A stretch of 64,000 nucleotides of DNA from Verrucomicrobiia bacterium (GCA_019634625.1 JAHCBA010000019.1:1-64000), one strand, 5' to 3'; positions 7,485 to 16,495 are shown, counted from the stretch's first letter. The notes: generated by a model from the letters alone, not told the origin. Made by a program: numbers and translations.

Positions 7485-9659
7485 CTACCGCCTTCCCACC
7501 CTGGCATCGAACACCGCCAGTTCCCCCTCGTTGTTCCGTACCGCCAGAAACAGCCCATTGAACGCCGGCGTCGCATAACAGCGCCCGCCCACCGCCTGGA
7601 ATCGCCCGACCGGCCCCAACCCGTCCCGCGTCGCCGGCGCCAGCACGACCTCGCCCTGTCGGGTCTGGAAAATCCAGTGCCCATCCGCCAGCACAAACGT
7701 TCCCGTCGGCACCGCGTCGCTTACCCACAGCGTTTCGCCGGTCTCCGCATCCACGCAGGTGAACTCCGCCTCGCTTCGCCGCTGCTCGTTGAAAGCGAAC
7801 AACGCCCCCTCATGGACCACCGCCGTGTTGAACAACTGCGCGAATGCCCCATGGGTCCACACCGTCTCCATCGCCCCTTCACCCGGTCGCCACGCCAACA
7901 GCGCCGCCGGACCGGACCCCGTGTTGGACACCAGGATCCGTCCCCCCACCTCCACTGGCGTCAGCGCGTTGCAGAAATCCCGCGTCGTCATCGCGTGCGT
8001 CGCCACCGTCCGTCCGTCTCCGGCCGCCAGCACCTCCAATCCCTCCCCCTTGAACAGGGCCACATACGCCTCGCCCTCACGAACCACAACCCGGGCCGAA
8101 CTGTACCCCGCCTCCCCGGCCCCGCCCCGCCACACCTCCGCACCCGTTGCCAATTCCAGCGCCACCGTCGTGCCCGCCGCCCCGGATTCCCCACCCACAT
8201 CCAGGATCACCCTCCCCCCATGCACCAGGGGAGACTGCGCATAACCGTACACCGGGCGCTTGCCACCCAAATCCCCCACCAGGTGCCGGCGCCACGCCAC
8301 CGTACCCGTTGCCGCTTCCAGCACTCGAAACTCCCCCTCGCGCGACAACACCAGCACCCGCCCACCCACCACCGTCGGTGTCGCCGCCGGCCCCGATGGC
8401 ACGATCGCCATCGCATGATGGGTCGAGGCTGCCTCGAAGGTGTGCCGCCACACCTCCCGGCCGGTCGCCAGATCGAAACTGAACACGCTGTCGTTCCCAC
8501 CCCCGTCATTCCCGGTCGCATACACGCGGTTCCGAACCATCACCGGCGAGGACACCCCGATCCCAACCCGCGCCCGCCACGCCAACGGCAAGCCTTCCGC
8601 AGGCCATGCCTTCCCCCAACCCGTTGCCCGCGATCGCCCGTCGCGGTCCGGACCCCGCCACTGCGGCCAGTCCCGAACCATCACCCCCCCGATCCGCAAC
8701 GTTTCGACATCCCGCAACTGCCCCTGACCGTTCGCCCCACCCACCGCCAACAGGGTCCGCGCATCCAAGGCCACCATCCGGTGAAAAAAACGGGGCGTCG
8801 CCCATTCGCCCGCCTCCTCCCACGCCCCCCCGTCCGCCGACAATCGCCAGACTTTCCCCGACAACCCGGACACATACACCCGCCCACCCGCCACCACCGC
8901 CGCCCCACCAAACCCCCGCATCGGCGCCCGTGGCAGGCTGGGACCCTCCCGCCATGCTCCCGTTGCCACATCCAGCACATCCACCCGGCTCGAAGTGTCC
9001 TGCTCCTCCATCCCTCCCATGCAATACAACCTCCCTTCCGCCCCCACCACCGCCAGGGCCCGACGTGCAAAAGGCTGAGGTCGAACCTCCCATTCCAGTT
9101 CCCCCGCCGTCAGGTCCATCACCGCCATCTCCCGCCGGAACACCCCGCCGCTCCCCGCCCCGGACAACGTCCAGCCCCCCACCACGTACAACCGGCCGTC
9201 CAACACCCACGCATCGTGACTCGACCGCGCCTCCGGCAACGACGGCAATGCCTCCCATCGGCCCGTCCCCGGTTCAAACCGCGCCACCCGATCGAGCGAA
9301 TGCAAATCGTGCTTCTCCCCGGGTGCGTTCCGGGCCGCCATCCCCCCCACCCGGATCACCCCGCCCCGGTGCGCCACCAGCGCCGTGCCCTGCGCCGGTT
9401 CATCCCCTGCCAGTTCAACCCATTCCCCACCGGCCCGCACCGGCAATCGCCACAACGCCCCGCTCACCCCTTCCGACGAGTACTGATGCGCCGCCCCACG
9501 ATGGCCCCCAAACACATAGAGATCCTCCCCCACCATCGCCGCCCCGAAACTCGTCAGCGACTCCGGCATCTCAGGTGGAAAATCAGCGGCCCAACTCGGC
9601 ATGCCCCACACTAACCCGCACGCCGCCAGCACCGCCATCACCCCGACTTCAAACTTCAT
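7485..9659 (-). CDS. Secreted Kelch-repeat / PQQ-type double beta-propeller protein
   Basis: A 724-residue protein with an N-terminal signal peptide (ends about ...MPSWAA). ATG 9659 is preferred over GTG 9668 because a purine-rich AGAGGGGG lies about 8 bp upstream. Residues about 35-330 form a Kelch-type propeller with repeated LYVFGG, LYVVGG and LYCMGG strands. The second half opens with WPQWRGPDRDG, typical of PQQ-like propellers of the PVC group, and continues with TGREVW, TGTVAW, TGAEVW and TGETLW repeats. No enzymatic PQQ dehydrogenase residues are evident, so a binding or scaffolding role is more likely than catalysis. It converges with hupE. Confidence 0.85.
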   Translation of the reverse strand: MKFEVGVMAVLAACGLVWGMPSWAADFPPEMPESLTSFGAAMVGEDLYVFGGHRGAAHQYSSEGVSGALWRLPVRAGGEWVELAGDEPAQGTALVAHRGGVIRVGGMAARNAPGEKHDLHSLDRVARFEPGTGRWEALPSLPEARSSHDAWVLDGRLYVVGGWTLSGAGSGGVFRREMAVMDLTAGELEWEVRPQPFARRALAVVGAEGRLYCMGGMEEQDTSSRVDVLDVATGAWREGPSLPRAPMRGFGGAAVVAGGRVYVSGLSGKVWRLSADGGAWEEAGEWATPRFFHRMVALDARTLLAVGGANGQGQLRDVETLRIGGVMVRDWPQWRGPDRDGRSRATGWGKAWPAEGLPLAWRARVGIGVSSPVMVRNRVYATGNDGGGNDSVFSFDLATGREVWRHTFEAASTHHAMAIVPSGPAATPTVVGGRVLVLSREGEFRVLEAATGTVAWRRHLVGDLGGKRPVYGYAQSPLVHGGRVILDVGGESGAAGTTVALELATGAEVWRGGAGEAGYSSARVVVREGEAYVALFKGEGLEVLAAGDGRTVATHAMTTRDFCNALTPVEVGGRILVSNTGSGPAALLAWRPGEGAMETVWTHGAFAQLFNTAVVHEGALFAFNEQRRSEAEFTCVDAETGETLWVSDAVPTGTFVLADGHWIFQTRQGEVVLAPATRDGLGPVGRFQAVGGRCYATPAFNGLFLAVRNNEGELAVFDARVGRR

Positions 9660-9759
9660 TCTTTGCACCCCCCTCTTCTACCGCCCCCACCCCCACGGAA
9701 CAGTCCCGTCCTTGCCCCATCCTGTCGCCCCCTTGCCCTTTCCCACCCCTCCTCCTCCA

Positions 9760-9807
9760 ACTTCAGTCTTCCGTCTTCCGTCTTCCGTCTCCCGCCCTCC
9801 GCCTTTT
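9760..9807. repeat. Heptanucleotide tandem repeat, unit TCTTCCG
   Basis: Period-7 tract: ACTTCAG, then TCTTCCG three times, TCTCCCG, CCCTCCG. It occupies the short divergent intergenic region between the Kelch-PQQ gene and the APH-family kinase gene, where promoters for both would be expected. Confidence 0.85.
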
Positions 9808-9849
9808 TCCTTGCCCGTGCCCCGCTCGATATGGGCGCCTTGCTCCGTT

Positions 9850-10884
9850 GTGGGCACCCCCCTGGATATCGAAGACGAATCCCAACTCGTCGCCTGGCTC
9901 CGTACCCGGCACCACATCGCTCGTGATGAATCCCCACGCATCCGCATCCTCGCCGGCGGCGTCTCCAACCGGACCGTCCGAATCGATCGCCCCAATGGCG
10001 ACTCCTGGGTGCTCAAGCAGGCCCTCTCGAAATTGCGGGTCCCCGTGGACTGGTTCTGCCCGCCCGAACGGGTCCACCGCGAGGCCCTCGGCATGCGTAC
10101 CCTCGCCACGCTCGCCCCGCCCGGCGCCATCCCGCGTTTCCTCTTCGAGGACACCACCCACCATCTCATCGCCATGGAGGCCGTGCCCGAACCCCACGAC
10201 AATTGGAAAACCCTCCTCCTCGCCGCCGCCCCTGTTCCCGAACTCGTCCGCCAGTTCGGTCAGTTGCTCGGAACTCTCCATCGCAACGCCGCTGCCCAGG
10301 CCACCCCCCTCAAGGAACCCTTCGCCGACCGTACCTACTTCGAAAACCTCCGGCTCGAACCCTTCTACACCTACACCGCCACCCGCCTCCCCGACGCCGC
10401 CCCCTTCCTCCAACGTCTCGTCGCCGATACCCGCGCCCCCGGCCGCACCCTCGTCCACGGCGATTACAGCCCCAAGAACATCCTCGTCCATCAGAACCGC
10501 CTGATCCTCCTCGACCACGAGGTCATCCACTGGGGCGATCCCATGTTCGATGTCGGCTTCGCCACCGCCCATCTCCTCTGCAAAGCCCATCGCTTCGCCG
10601 TTCGCAGACTCGCCTTCGCCTCCGCCGTCACCCGCTTCTGGACCGCCTACCACCAGGCCGCCGGCAGCCGCCTCGCCAGCCCCGCCGCCGAACGCCGCGC
10701 CGTCCGCCATACCCTCGCCTGCCTCCTTGCCCGCGCCGCCGGACGATCCCAGGTCGAATACCTCTCCCCCGAGGCCAAGTCCCGCCAGTGCCGCGCCGGC
10801 GTCCGACTCCTCGCCAACCCGCCCGAATCCATGACCGCGGTCGCCCCCGCCTTCCTCGACGCGCTCCAACGCCTCTCCCGCTGA
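9850..10884 (+). CDS. Aminoglycoside phosphotransferase (APH)-family kinase
   Basis: About 344 residues of the APH/choline-kinase fold. N-lobe: RIRILAGGVSNRTVRI and SWVLKQALSKL (ATP-binding lysine). C-lobe: catalytic loop TLVHGDYSPKNIL and metal-binding LLDHEVIHWGDPMFDVGF. No ATG precedes the conserved region in frame; GTG 9850 is taken as start, with GTG 9817 and TTG 9811 possible, immediately after the heptamer repeat. The family phosphorylates small hydroxylated substrates such as sugars, choline or antibiotics; the substrate here is unknown. First gene of a tight four-gene operon with an enolase homologue, a UlaG-like hydrolase and an alpha/beta hydrolase. Confidence 0.82.
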   Translation: MGTPLDIEDESQLVAWLRTRHHIARDESPRIRILAGGVSNRTVRIDRPNGDSWVLKQALSKLRVPVDWFCPPERVHREALGMRTLATLAPPGAIPRFLFEDTTHHLIAMEAVPEPHDNWKTLLLAAAPVPELVRQFGQLLGTLHRNAAAQATPLKEPFADRTYFENLRLEPFYTYTATRLPDAAPFLQRLVADTRAPGRTLVHGDYSPKNILVHQNRLILLDHEVIHWGDPMFDVGFATAHLLCKAHRFAVRRLAFASAVTRFWTAYHQAAGSRLASPAAERRAVRHTLACLLARAAGRSQVEYLSPEAKSRQCRAGVRLLANPPESMTAVAPAFLDALQRLSR

Positions 10885-10895
10885 TTCCCATCCCC

Positions 10896-12167
10896 ATGCC
10901 CACCCTCTCCCATCTGGACGCCCTCGAAATCCTCGACAGCCGCGGCCGTCCCACTCTCGAAGTCCTCTGCCAGTTCGACTCCGGCGCCCGCGCCTCCGCC
11001 CAGGTCCCTTCCGGTGCCTCCACCGGCACCGCCGAGGCCCGCGAACTCCGCGACGCCGATCCCCACCGCCACGCCGGACTCGGCTGCCTCCGCGCCGTCG
11101 CCCACGTCACCGGCCCCATCCGCGATGCCCTCCTCCACCAGTCCTTCGAATCCCAGTCCCAACTCGACACCACCCTCCTCCGCCTCGACGGAACTCCCTC
11201 CCTCGAACGCCTCGGCGCCAATGCCGTCCTCGGTGTCTCCCTCGCCTTCGCCCGCACCCATGCCGCCGAACGCGGCCTCCCTCTCCACCGCCATTTCTCC
11301 GGCCTCCTCCCCCATACCGCCTCCCCACCACGCCTTCCCCGCCCCACCATCAATCTCTTCAGCGGCGGCAAACACGCCGGCGGCCAGATCGCCATCCAGG
11401 ATGTCCTCCTCGTCCCCCTCGCCGCCCATACCATGGCCGATGCCCTCGCCCATGCCTGCGCCGTCTTTCAAGCCGCCGCCCGCCTCGTCTCCGAACGCTA
11501 CCGCTCCCGCACCCTCGTCGCCGACGAAGGCGGACTCGCCCCGGACTTCCCCTCCACCGAAACCATGCTCGACGACGCCGTCGAAGCCATCCGCCGAACC
11601 GGACTCGTCCCCGGTCGCGACATCGCCCTCGCCGTCGATGTCGCCTCCTCCCACTTCTACCACGACCACCGCTACCACCTCGATGGCGCCGCCCTCGACA
11701 GCTCCGCCATGATCGACCGCCTCGCCGCCTGGGTGGAACGTTTCCCCATCGTCAGCCTCGAAGATGGCCTCGCCGAAGACGACTGGGACCACTGGCCGCT
11801 CCTCCTCCAGCGTCTCGGCGAAAACTGCCTCATTCTCGGCGACGACCTCCTCTGCACCCATCCCGAACGGATCCGCCGCGCCGTCGCCTCCCACGCCGCC
11901 AACGCGCTCCTCCTCAAGGTCAACCAGATCGGCACCCTCTCCGAGGCGGCCCGAGCCCTCGAACTCGCCCGCGCCGCCTCCTGGCACGTGACCATCAGCG
12001 CCCGCAGCGGCGAAACCGAGGATCACTGGCTCAGCGACCTCGCCACCGGCTGGAACGGCGACCACATCAAAATCGGCTCCATCACCCGCTCCGAACGCCT
12101 CTCCAAATACAACCGCCTCCTCGCCATCGAACACGAAACCGCCTGGCCCCTCGCGCCCGCCCCATGA
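10896..12167 (+). CDS. Enolase homologue with altered active site
   Basis: 423 residues, close to the usual enolase length (about 430), starting 11 bp after the kinase stop. Enolase landmarks are present: EILDSRGRPT, Ser42 loop SGASTG, His160 in SGGKHA, Glu211 in ADEGGLAP, Asp248 in AVDVASSHFY, Glu289 in SLEDGL, GDD at 315-317, Lys341 in LLKVNQIG, ARSGETED, and Lys392 in IKIGS. Two catalytic-region changes stand out: the near-invariant His before RSGETED is Ala369, and the usual Glu of IQEF is Asp169. The fold is certain, but ordinary 2-phosphoglycerate dehydration may be impaired or the substrate changed. I therefore give no eno symbol. The stop overlaps the next start (ATGA). Confidence 0.88.
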   Translation: MPTLSHLDALEILDSRGRPTLEVLCQFDSGARASAQVPSGASTGTAEARELRDADPHRHAGLGCLRAVAHVTGPIRDALLHQSFESQSQLDTTLLRLDGTPSLERLGANAVLGVSLAFARTHAAERGLPLHRHFSGLLPHTASPPRLPRPTINLFSGGKHAGGQIAIQDVLLVPLAAHTMADALAHACAVFQAAARLVSERYRSRTLVADEGGLAPDFPSTETMLDDAVEAIRRTGLVPGRDIALAVDVASSHFYHDHRYHLDGAALDSSAMIDRLAAWVERFPIVSLEDGLAEDDWDHWPLLLQRLGENCLILGDDLLCTHPERIRRAVASHAANALLLKVNQIGTLSEAARALELARAASWHVTISARSGETEDHWLSDLATGWNGDHIKIGSITRSERLSKYNRLLAIEHETAWPLAPAP

Positions 12168-13066
12168 TCCAGCCTCTCCTCCACGACGACGCCCTCCTCG
12201 CCGACATCGCCGCCGCCCGCGGCACCCCCGCCCCCTCCACCCGGCTCCACCTCTGGTGGCTCGGCCAGAGCGGCTACCTCCTCCAAACCCCCGGCCTCCA
12301 TCTCCTCATCGATCCCTACCTGTCGGATTCCCTCACCCGCAAATACGCCGGCACCGACAAACCCCACGTCCGCCTCTCCGCCCGCGTCGTCGATCCCGCC
12401 CGCCTCGACTTCATCGACGTCGTCACCTCCAGCCACAGCCATACCGACCATCTCGATCCCGATACCCTCCGCCCCCTCGCCGCCTCCAATCCCCTCCTCC
12501 TCCTCCTCTGCCCCCGTTCCCAACTCGCCCTCGCCCGCGAACGCAGCGGCCTCCCCGGCGATCGCCTCGTCGGCCTCGACGCCCCGCCCGCTCCCCAGTC
12601 CGAACCGGCCTTCCGTCATCCCACCCTCCCCCTCCGCATTCACGCCGTCCCCGCCGCCCACGAAACCCTCGACCGCGACGCCGACGGCCACCTCGCCTGC
12701 CTCGGCTACGTCTTCGAGTTCGGCTCGTTCCGCATCTACCACAGCGGCGACACCCTCCGCTACGACGACATGGTCGAGCGCCTCCGCCCCTTCGCCCCGG
12801 ACCTCGCCATCCTCCCCATCAATGGCCGCGCCCCGGAACGCCGCGTCGCCGGCAACCTCTCCGGACCCGAGGCCGCCCAGCTCGCCCACGACATCCGCGC
12901 CCGGCTCGTCCTCCCCTGCCACTACGACCTCTTCGACTTCAACACCGCCAGCCCCGACGCCTTCACCGACGCCTGCCGCCGCCTGAATCAGCCATTTCAA
13001 ATCCTTCAACTCGGGGAACGCCTCACCCTCCATCCCGGCCCCGGCTCCGGGTCCGCCACACCCTGA
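12164..13066 (+). CDS. UlaG-like metallo-beta-lactamase-fold hydrolase
   Basis: A 300-residue MBL-fold protein. Metal ligands are visible: SSHSHTDHLD (HxHxDH), a later histidine in PAAHE, Asp in IYHSGDT, and His in LPCHYDLF. The WWLGQSGYLLQT opening and IDPYLSDS resemble the UlaG/L-ascorbate-6-phosphate lactonase branch, which hydrolyses phosphorylated lactones, but the substrate cannot be read from sequence. Its ATG overlaps the enolase-homologue stop (ATGA), pointing to translational coupling, so it may act on a product of the preceding kinase and lyase. Confidence 0.86.
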   Translation: MIQPLLHDDALLADIAAARGTPAPSTRLHLWWLGQSGYLLQTPGLHLLIDPYLSDSLTRKYAGTDKPHVRLSARVVDPARLDFIDVVTSSHSHTDHLDPDTLRPLAASNPLLLLLCPRSQLALARERSGLPGDRLVGLDAPPAPQSEPAFRHPTLPLRIHAVPAAHETLDRDADGHLACLGYVFEFGSFRIYHSGDTLRYDDMVERLRPFAPDLAILPINGRAPERRVAGNLSGPEAAQLAHDIRARLVLPCHYDLFDFNTASPDAFTDACRRLNQPFQILQLGERLTLHPGPGSGSATP

Positions 13067-13073
13067 CCCGCCC

Positions 13074-13961
13074 ATGCCCGATCCCGTCCCGTCTCCTCCC
13101 ACTCCCGCGCCCCGTCCCCCGCGCCGTCCCCCGCCCCGCCCCATGTGGCAATCGCTCCTCCTCCTCCTCGCCATTCCCGCCGGGCTCTGGCTCTTCTTCC
13201 TCTGGTTCGAACGCGCCAACGTCTTTCAACCCACCCGCTCCTGGTCCGTCACCGGCCAGGCCCTCGGACGTCCCTGGGACGCCGTCCGGTTCTCCACCCG
13301 CGACAACGTCGAACTCAGCGGCTGGTACTTCCCCGCCGCCCCCGACGCCCCCTTCGCCGATCTCGCGGTCCTCATCAGCCACGGCAACGGTGGCAACATC
13401 AGCCATCGCCTCTCCCTCTACGCCCTCCTCCTCGACCTCGGCGTCCATGTCTTTGCCTACGACTACCGCGGCTACGGACACAGCCGCGGCTGGCCCACGG
13501 AAAACGGAACCTACCTCGACGCCGAAGCCGCCGTGGACTGGCTCGTGCAACGCGGCTTCCCCGAAAACCGCATCGTCGCCCACGGCGAAAGCCTCGGGGG
13601 CGGTGTCGCCTCCGAACTCGCCCGGCGCCGCCCCGAACTCCGCGGCCTCATCCTCCGCAGCACCTTCACCAGCATCCCCGATCTCGGCGTCGAACTCTTC
13701 CCCTTTCTCCCCGTCCGCACCCTCTCCCGCCTCCATTACGACACCCGCGCCCGGCTCCCCGAAATCCGCGTGCCCCTCCTCATCCTTCACAGCCGCTCCG
13801 ACACCCTCGTCCGCTTCCACCATGCCGAGGCCAACCTCGCCGCCGCCCGCACCCCCAAGTGGCTCCGCGAAATCCACGGCGACCACAACGATCAGCCCGA
13901 TGCCAGCCCCACCCTCTACGCCAACGCCATCACCGAATTCCTCCGCAACACCGCCCCTTGA
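13074..13961 (+). CDS. Membrane-anchored alpha/beta hydrolase (BEM46/ABHD13-like)
   Basis: A 295-residue protein beginning 7 bp after the previous stop. A proline-rich cytoplasmic tail (about 1-24) precedes one transmembrane helix (MWQSLLLLLAIPAGLWLFFL); ATG 13143 would start directly at the helix. The catalytic domain has the ISHGNGGN oxyanion strand, YDYRGYGHSRG, nucleophile VAHGESLGGG, acid in HSRSDTLV, and His in GDHND. This matches the BEM46/FrsA-like group found in many PVC genomes. Substrate unknown. Last gene of the + operon; it is followed by period-7 repeats rather than a clear terminator. Confidence 0.85.
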   Translation: MPDPVPSPPTPAPRPPRRPPPRPMWQSLLLLLAIPAGLWLFFLWFERANVFQPTRSWSVTGQALGRPWDAVRFSTRDNVELSGWYFPAAPDAPFADLAVLISHGNGGNISHRLSLYALLLDLGVHVFAYDYRGYGHSRGWPTENGTYLDAEAAVDWLVQRGFPENRIVAHGESLGGGVASELARRRPELRGLILRSTFTSIPDLGVELFPFLPVRTLSRLHYDTRARLPEIRVPLLILHSRSDTLVRFHHAEANLAAARTPKWLREIHGDHNDQPDASPTLYANAITEFLRNTAP

Positions 13962-13967
13962 GTCCCG

Positions 13968-14091
13968 AAGTCAGTAGTCAGTATTCAGTATTCAGTATTC
14001 AGTAGTTGGAAGTCGGAAGTCAGTAGTCGGAGGCCAGACCTCAACCTCAGATTTCAGGTTTCAGGCTTCAGGTCTCAGATTTCAGGCTTCC
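13968..14091. repeat. Long degenerate heptanucleotide repeat, units GTATTCA and NNTTCAG
   Basis: About 17 consecutive 7-bp units: first GTAGTCA, GTATTCA (three times), GTAGTTG, GAAGTCG, GAAGTCA, then ATTTCAG, GTTTCAG, GCTTCAG, GTCTCAG, ATTTCAG. It fills the gap between two converging genes and runs into the 3' end of the S9 peptidase gene, supplying its stop codon (14075-14077) and last few residues. Confidence 0.88.
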
Positions 14092-16033
14092 CCTTCACCA
14101 GCCGCTCCTGCAGGAACGCCGCAATCCGGCGGTAGGCGATGATCTTGTTCGACAACTTCCGGATCCCGTGGCCCTCGTCCGGGAATCGCAGATAGCGCAC
14201 CTCGCCCCCGCGCGCGCGAATCGCCGACACCCACTCGTCCGCCTCCCCCACCGGCACCCGCGGATCATTCGCCCCATGCACCACCAGCATCGGCGCCACC
14301 ACGCGATCCACCTTCCGGATCGGCGAGATCGACTCGAAAAACCGGCGGTCCTCAGGATCGTCAATGTCGCCGTACTCGATCACGTCGCTCGCCTTGAGCT
14401 GCGGCGACGCCTCCTCCAGCGCCCGAATCCAGTTCACCACCCCCACCAGATTCACCCCGGCCCGGAACCGGTCTGGAAACTCCGTCAGCGCCGCGCACGT
14501 CAGATACCCCCCGTACGATCCCCCCATCACCGCCACCCGTGACCCGTCCAGGTCCGCCCGCGTCCGCAGCCAGTCCACCGCCGCCCCAATGTCCCGCACC
14601 CCGTCCAGCCGCAGCCGCCGGTCGTCCAGACGCGTGTACCGCTTCCCGTACCCCGTCGATCCCCGGTAGTTCAGGTCGAGGATCGCAATCCCCCGCGTCA
14701 GCAGATACTGCAGCACCGGGTCAAACTCCGGACGCGACTGCGCCGTCGGCCCCCCGTGCAGATGGATCAGCACCGGGCTCCGCCCGGCCGGCGCACCACC
14801 CGGCCGGTACAAGAGCCCGAACACCGTCTCCCCATCGAAACTCGAATACCGGATCGACTCCGGCTCGACGAACGTCTCCACGCGCAACCCCGCCGTGTCC
14901 GAATGCGTCACCCTGCACGCCACCCCCCGCGGCTCCCACACCCACACGTCCCCCGGCACCCGCGGCCCCGTCACCTGCACCATCAGCACCCCGCGCCGAT
15001 GCGCCCATCGAAGCCCGTAGGTCCCGCGCGGCAACGGCGCCACCTCCAGATCCTCGCCCCGCTCCAGATCGCGCACCCGCACCCTGGAGTACCCCTCCCG
15101 CTGCACCGTCCACGCCAGGTACCGCCCGTCCTCCGACAATCCCACGTCCTCCACCTCCGCATCGGGCGACTCCACCCATTGCAGCTCATCCCCGTCCAGT
15201 CGGTGGAACGCCAATCCCGCCCAATCCCGGTCCTGGTTCGTCGCCAGATAGAATCCCTCCCCCCCGCGGCTCCATTGGATCCCCCGGTACGTGGACGCAT
15301 CGGCCGGCCGGAACACCGGGCGCAACATCCCCGTCTCCCAGTCCAGCAGCGACAGATCGTTGTCCGCCTCGCCCCGTGCCTGCGACAGCACCAGCCACCG
15401 TCCGTCCCGGCTCCAGCCCGTCGCGTACAATCCCCCGGAACCCTCATGCACCCTCCGCGGCTCCCCCGCCCGCCCATCCGCCGTCACCTCGACCGTGTAG
15501 ATGTCGAAGTCCTCCCCGTTCCGTTCGGTCGAGGCATACGCCATCCGACGCCCGTCCGGCGACCACCCGCCCCACACCCGGAAATGCTCCGAAGGCGGCA
15601 ACACCTCCCGCTCCTCGAATCCATCCGGCGAAATCAGATAAAACCCCTCCCGCTCGTTGCCGTCCCGGTCCGTCCCATAGGCAATCCAATCCCCGGCCGG
15701 ACTCCACGACTGAAAGGTCACGCTCGATTCGAGAAAGGTCAGTTGCCGCGTCGCCCCGCCCTCCACCGCCGTCACCCACAACTGCGGTTGCCCCGTCGTC
15801 GTCGTCAGGTACGACACCCAACGCCCGTCCGGTGACAGATCGGGCTGGCTCGCCCGCCGCACCTTCAGAAAGCGCGTGATGTCCGGCAGCGGATCCCCCG
15901 CCAGTGTCTGCCATGCCGGCTCCGGAACCGGCACATCCTCCGGCCCCGGCGTCAACGCCGCCTCCGCCCCTGTCCCCCATCGAAGGAACACCGCGCAACC
16001 CGCCAGCACCTTCACGCACCTAGGAATCGTCAC
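14075..16033 (-). CDS. Secreted S9-family prolyl oligopeptidase-like peptidase
   Basis: About 652 residues. GTG 16033 is chosen because AGGGAGGG lies 7 bp upstream; GTG 16057 would add eight residues. A signal-like segment (CVKVLAGCAVFL) is followed by a TolB/WD40-like propeller with repeated LSPDGRWVSY, WSPDGRRMAY and WSRDGRWLVL motifs, then the catalytic domain from about residue 400: LIHLHGGPTAQS, LDLNYRGSTGYG, nucleophile VMGGSYGGYL, acid VVHGANDPRVP, and base PDEGHGI. This is the acylaminoacyl-peptidase/DPP-IV-like branch of S9, expected to cleave oligopeptides in the periplasm. The last residues are encoded by the neighbouring heptamer repeat. Confidence 0.92.
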   Translation of the reverse strand: MTIPRCVKVLAGCAVFLRWGTGAEAALTPGPEDVPVPEPAWQTLAGDPLPDITRFLKVRRASQPDLSPDGRWVSYLTTTTGQPQLWVTAVEGGATRQLTFLESSVTFQSWSPAGDWIAYGTDRDGNEREGFYLISPDGFEEREVLPPSEHFRVWGGWSPDGRRMAYASTERNGEDFDIYTVEVTADGRAGEPRRVHEGSGGLYATGWSRDGRWLVLSQARGEADNDLSLLDWETGMLRPVFRPADASTYRGIQWSRGGEGFYLATNQDRDWAGLAFHRLDGDELQWVESPDAEVEDVGLSEDGRYLAWTVQREGYSRVRVRDLERGEDLEVAPLPRGTYGLRWAHRRGVLMVQVTGPRVPGDVWVWEPRGVACRVTHSDTAGLRVETFVEPESIRYSSFDGETVFGLLYRPGGAPAGRSPVLIHLHGGPTAQSRPEFDPVLQYLLTRGIAILDLNYRGSTGYGKRYTRLDDRRLRLDGVRDIGAAVDWLRTRADLDGSRVAVMGGSYGGYLTCAALTEFPDRFRAGVNLVGVVNWIRALEEASPQLKASDVIEYGDIDDPEDRRFFESISPIRKVDRVVAPMLVVHGANDPRVPVGEADEWVSAIRARGGEVRYLRFPDEGHGIRKLSNKIIAYRRIAAFLQERLVKGKPEI

Positions 16034-16129
16034 TACGGAACCCTCCCTCACAAGCACCTCCTTGACCTCACCCTGACAGTCACCCAGACCCCCTGTAAAG
16101 GCACCACTCGCGCCCCTGATCGCCTCCCT

Positions 16130-16286
16130 TGCATCCCGAAGTTGTGGGGAGAGGTGCCAATTTCGCGAGGCGTCGTCTCGGAGGGCCGAGCTCCACGAGG
16201 CCGCAGCGGAGTGGTGCCATGGATTGAGGACTCGCGGAGCTCGTCCCTCCGATTCGCTGCCCCCTCACCCACAACTCCGGGATGCA
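16130..16286 (-). repeat. 157-bp dispersed element with inverted termini, copy A
   Basis: Ends are TGCATCCCGAAGTTGTGGGG at the left and CACCCACAACTCCGGGATGCA at the right with one mismatch-bearing inversion, so the termini are inverted repeats of about 22 bp. Its reverse complement aligns over the full length with the copies at 36870 and 38622, including the internal GGAGGGACGAGCTC and CTGCGGCCTCGTGGA blocks. It contains no ORF conserved between copies. It lies just upstream of the S9 peptidase gene. Confidence 0.88.
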
Positions 16287-16329
16287 CCGAATCGGCGCGT
16301 AAGCGGCGAGAGTGATGACGATATAAATA

Positions 16330-16387
16330 GTCAGGCCATTTTTGCTGACCGCTACCCAGCTATATAGTCAGGCGTCTTATTGATGAC
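16330..16387 (+). repeat. Two tandem forward 21-bp GTCAGGC/TTGAC elements
   Basis: GTCAGGCC...GCTGAC (16330-16349, one base short) and GTCAGGCG...GATGAC (16367-16387) are spaced 38 bp end to end in an AT-rich patch of the 16058-16723 intergenic region. They face the reverse copy at 16475 across 87 bp. Confidence 0.7.
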
Positions 16388-16474
16388 GGCTCGTTCCAGC
16401 CCGGCACTCCACGGAAATCCCATCTCGCCACGGGTCTTCGATCCTACTTTGCCGATCCCACTAATAGAGGATCA

Positions 16475-16495
16475 GTCAATTGTATTAGGCCTGGC
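16475..16495 (-). repeat. Reverse 21-bp GTCAGGC/TTGAC element
   Basis: GTCAATTGTATTAG...CTGGC; reverse complement begins GCCAGGCC and ends CAATTGAC. It closes an inward-facing pair with the forward copies at 16330-16387. The remaining intergenic sequence up to 16723 shows no gene. Confidence 0.6.
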
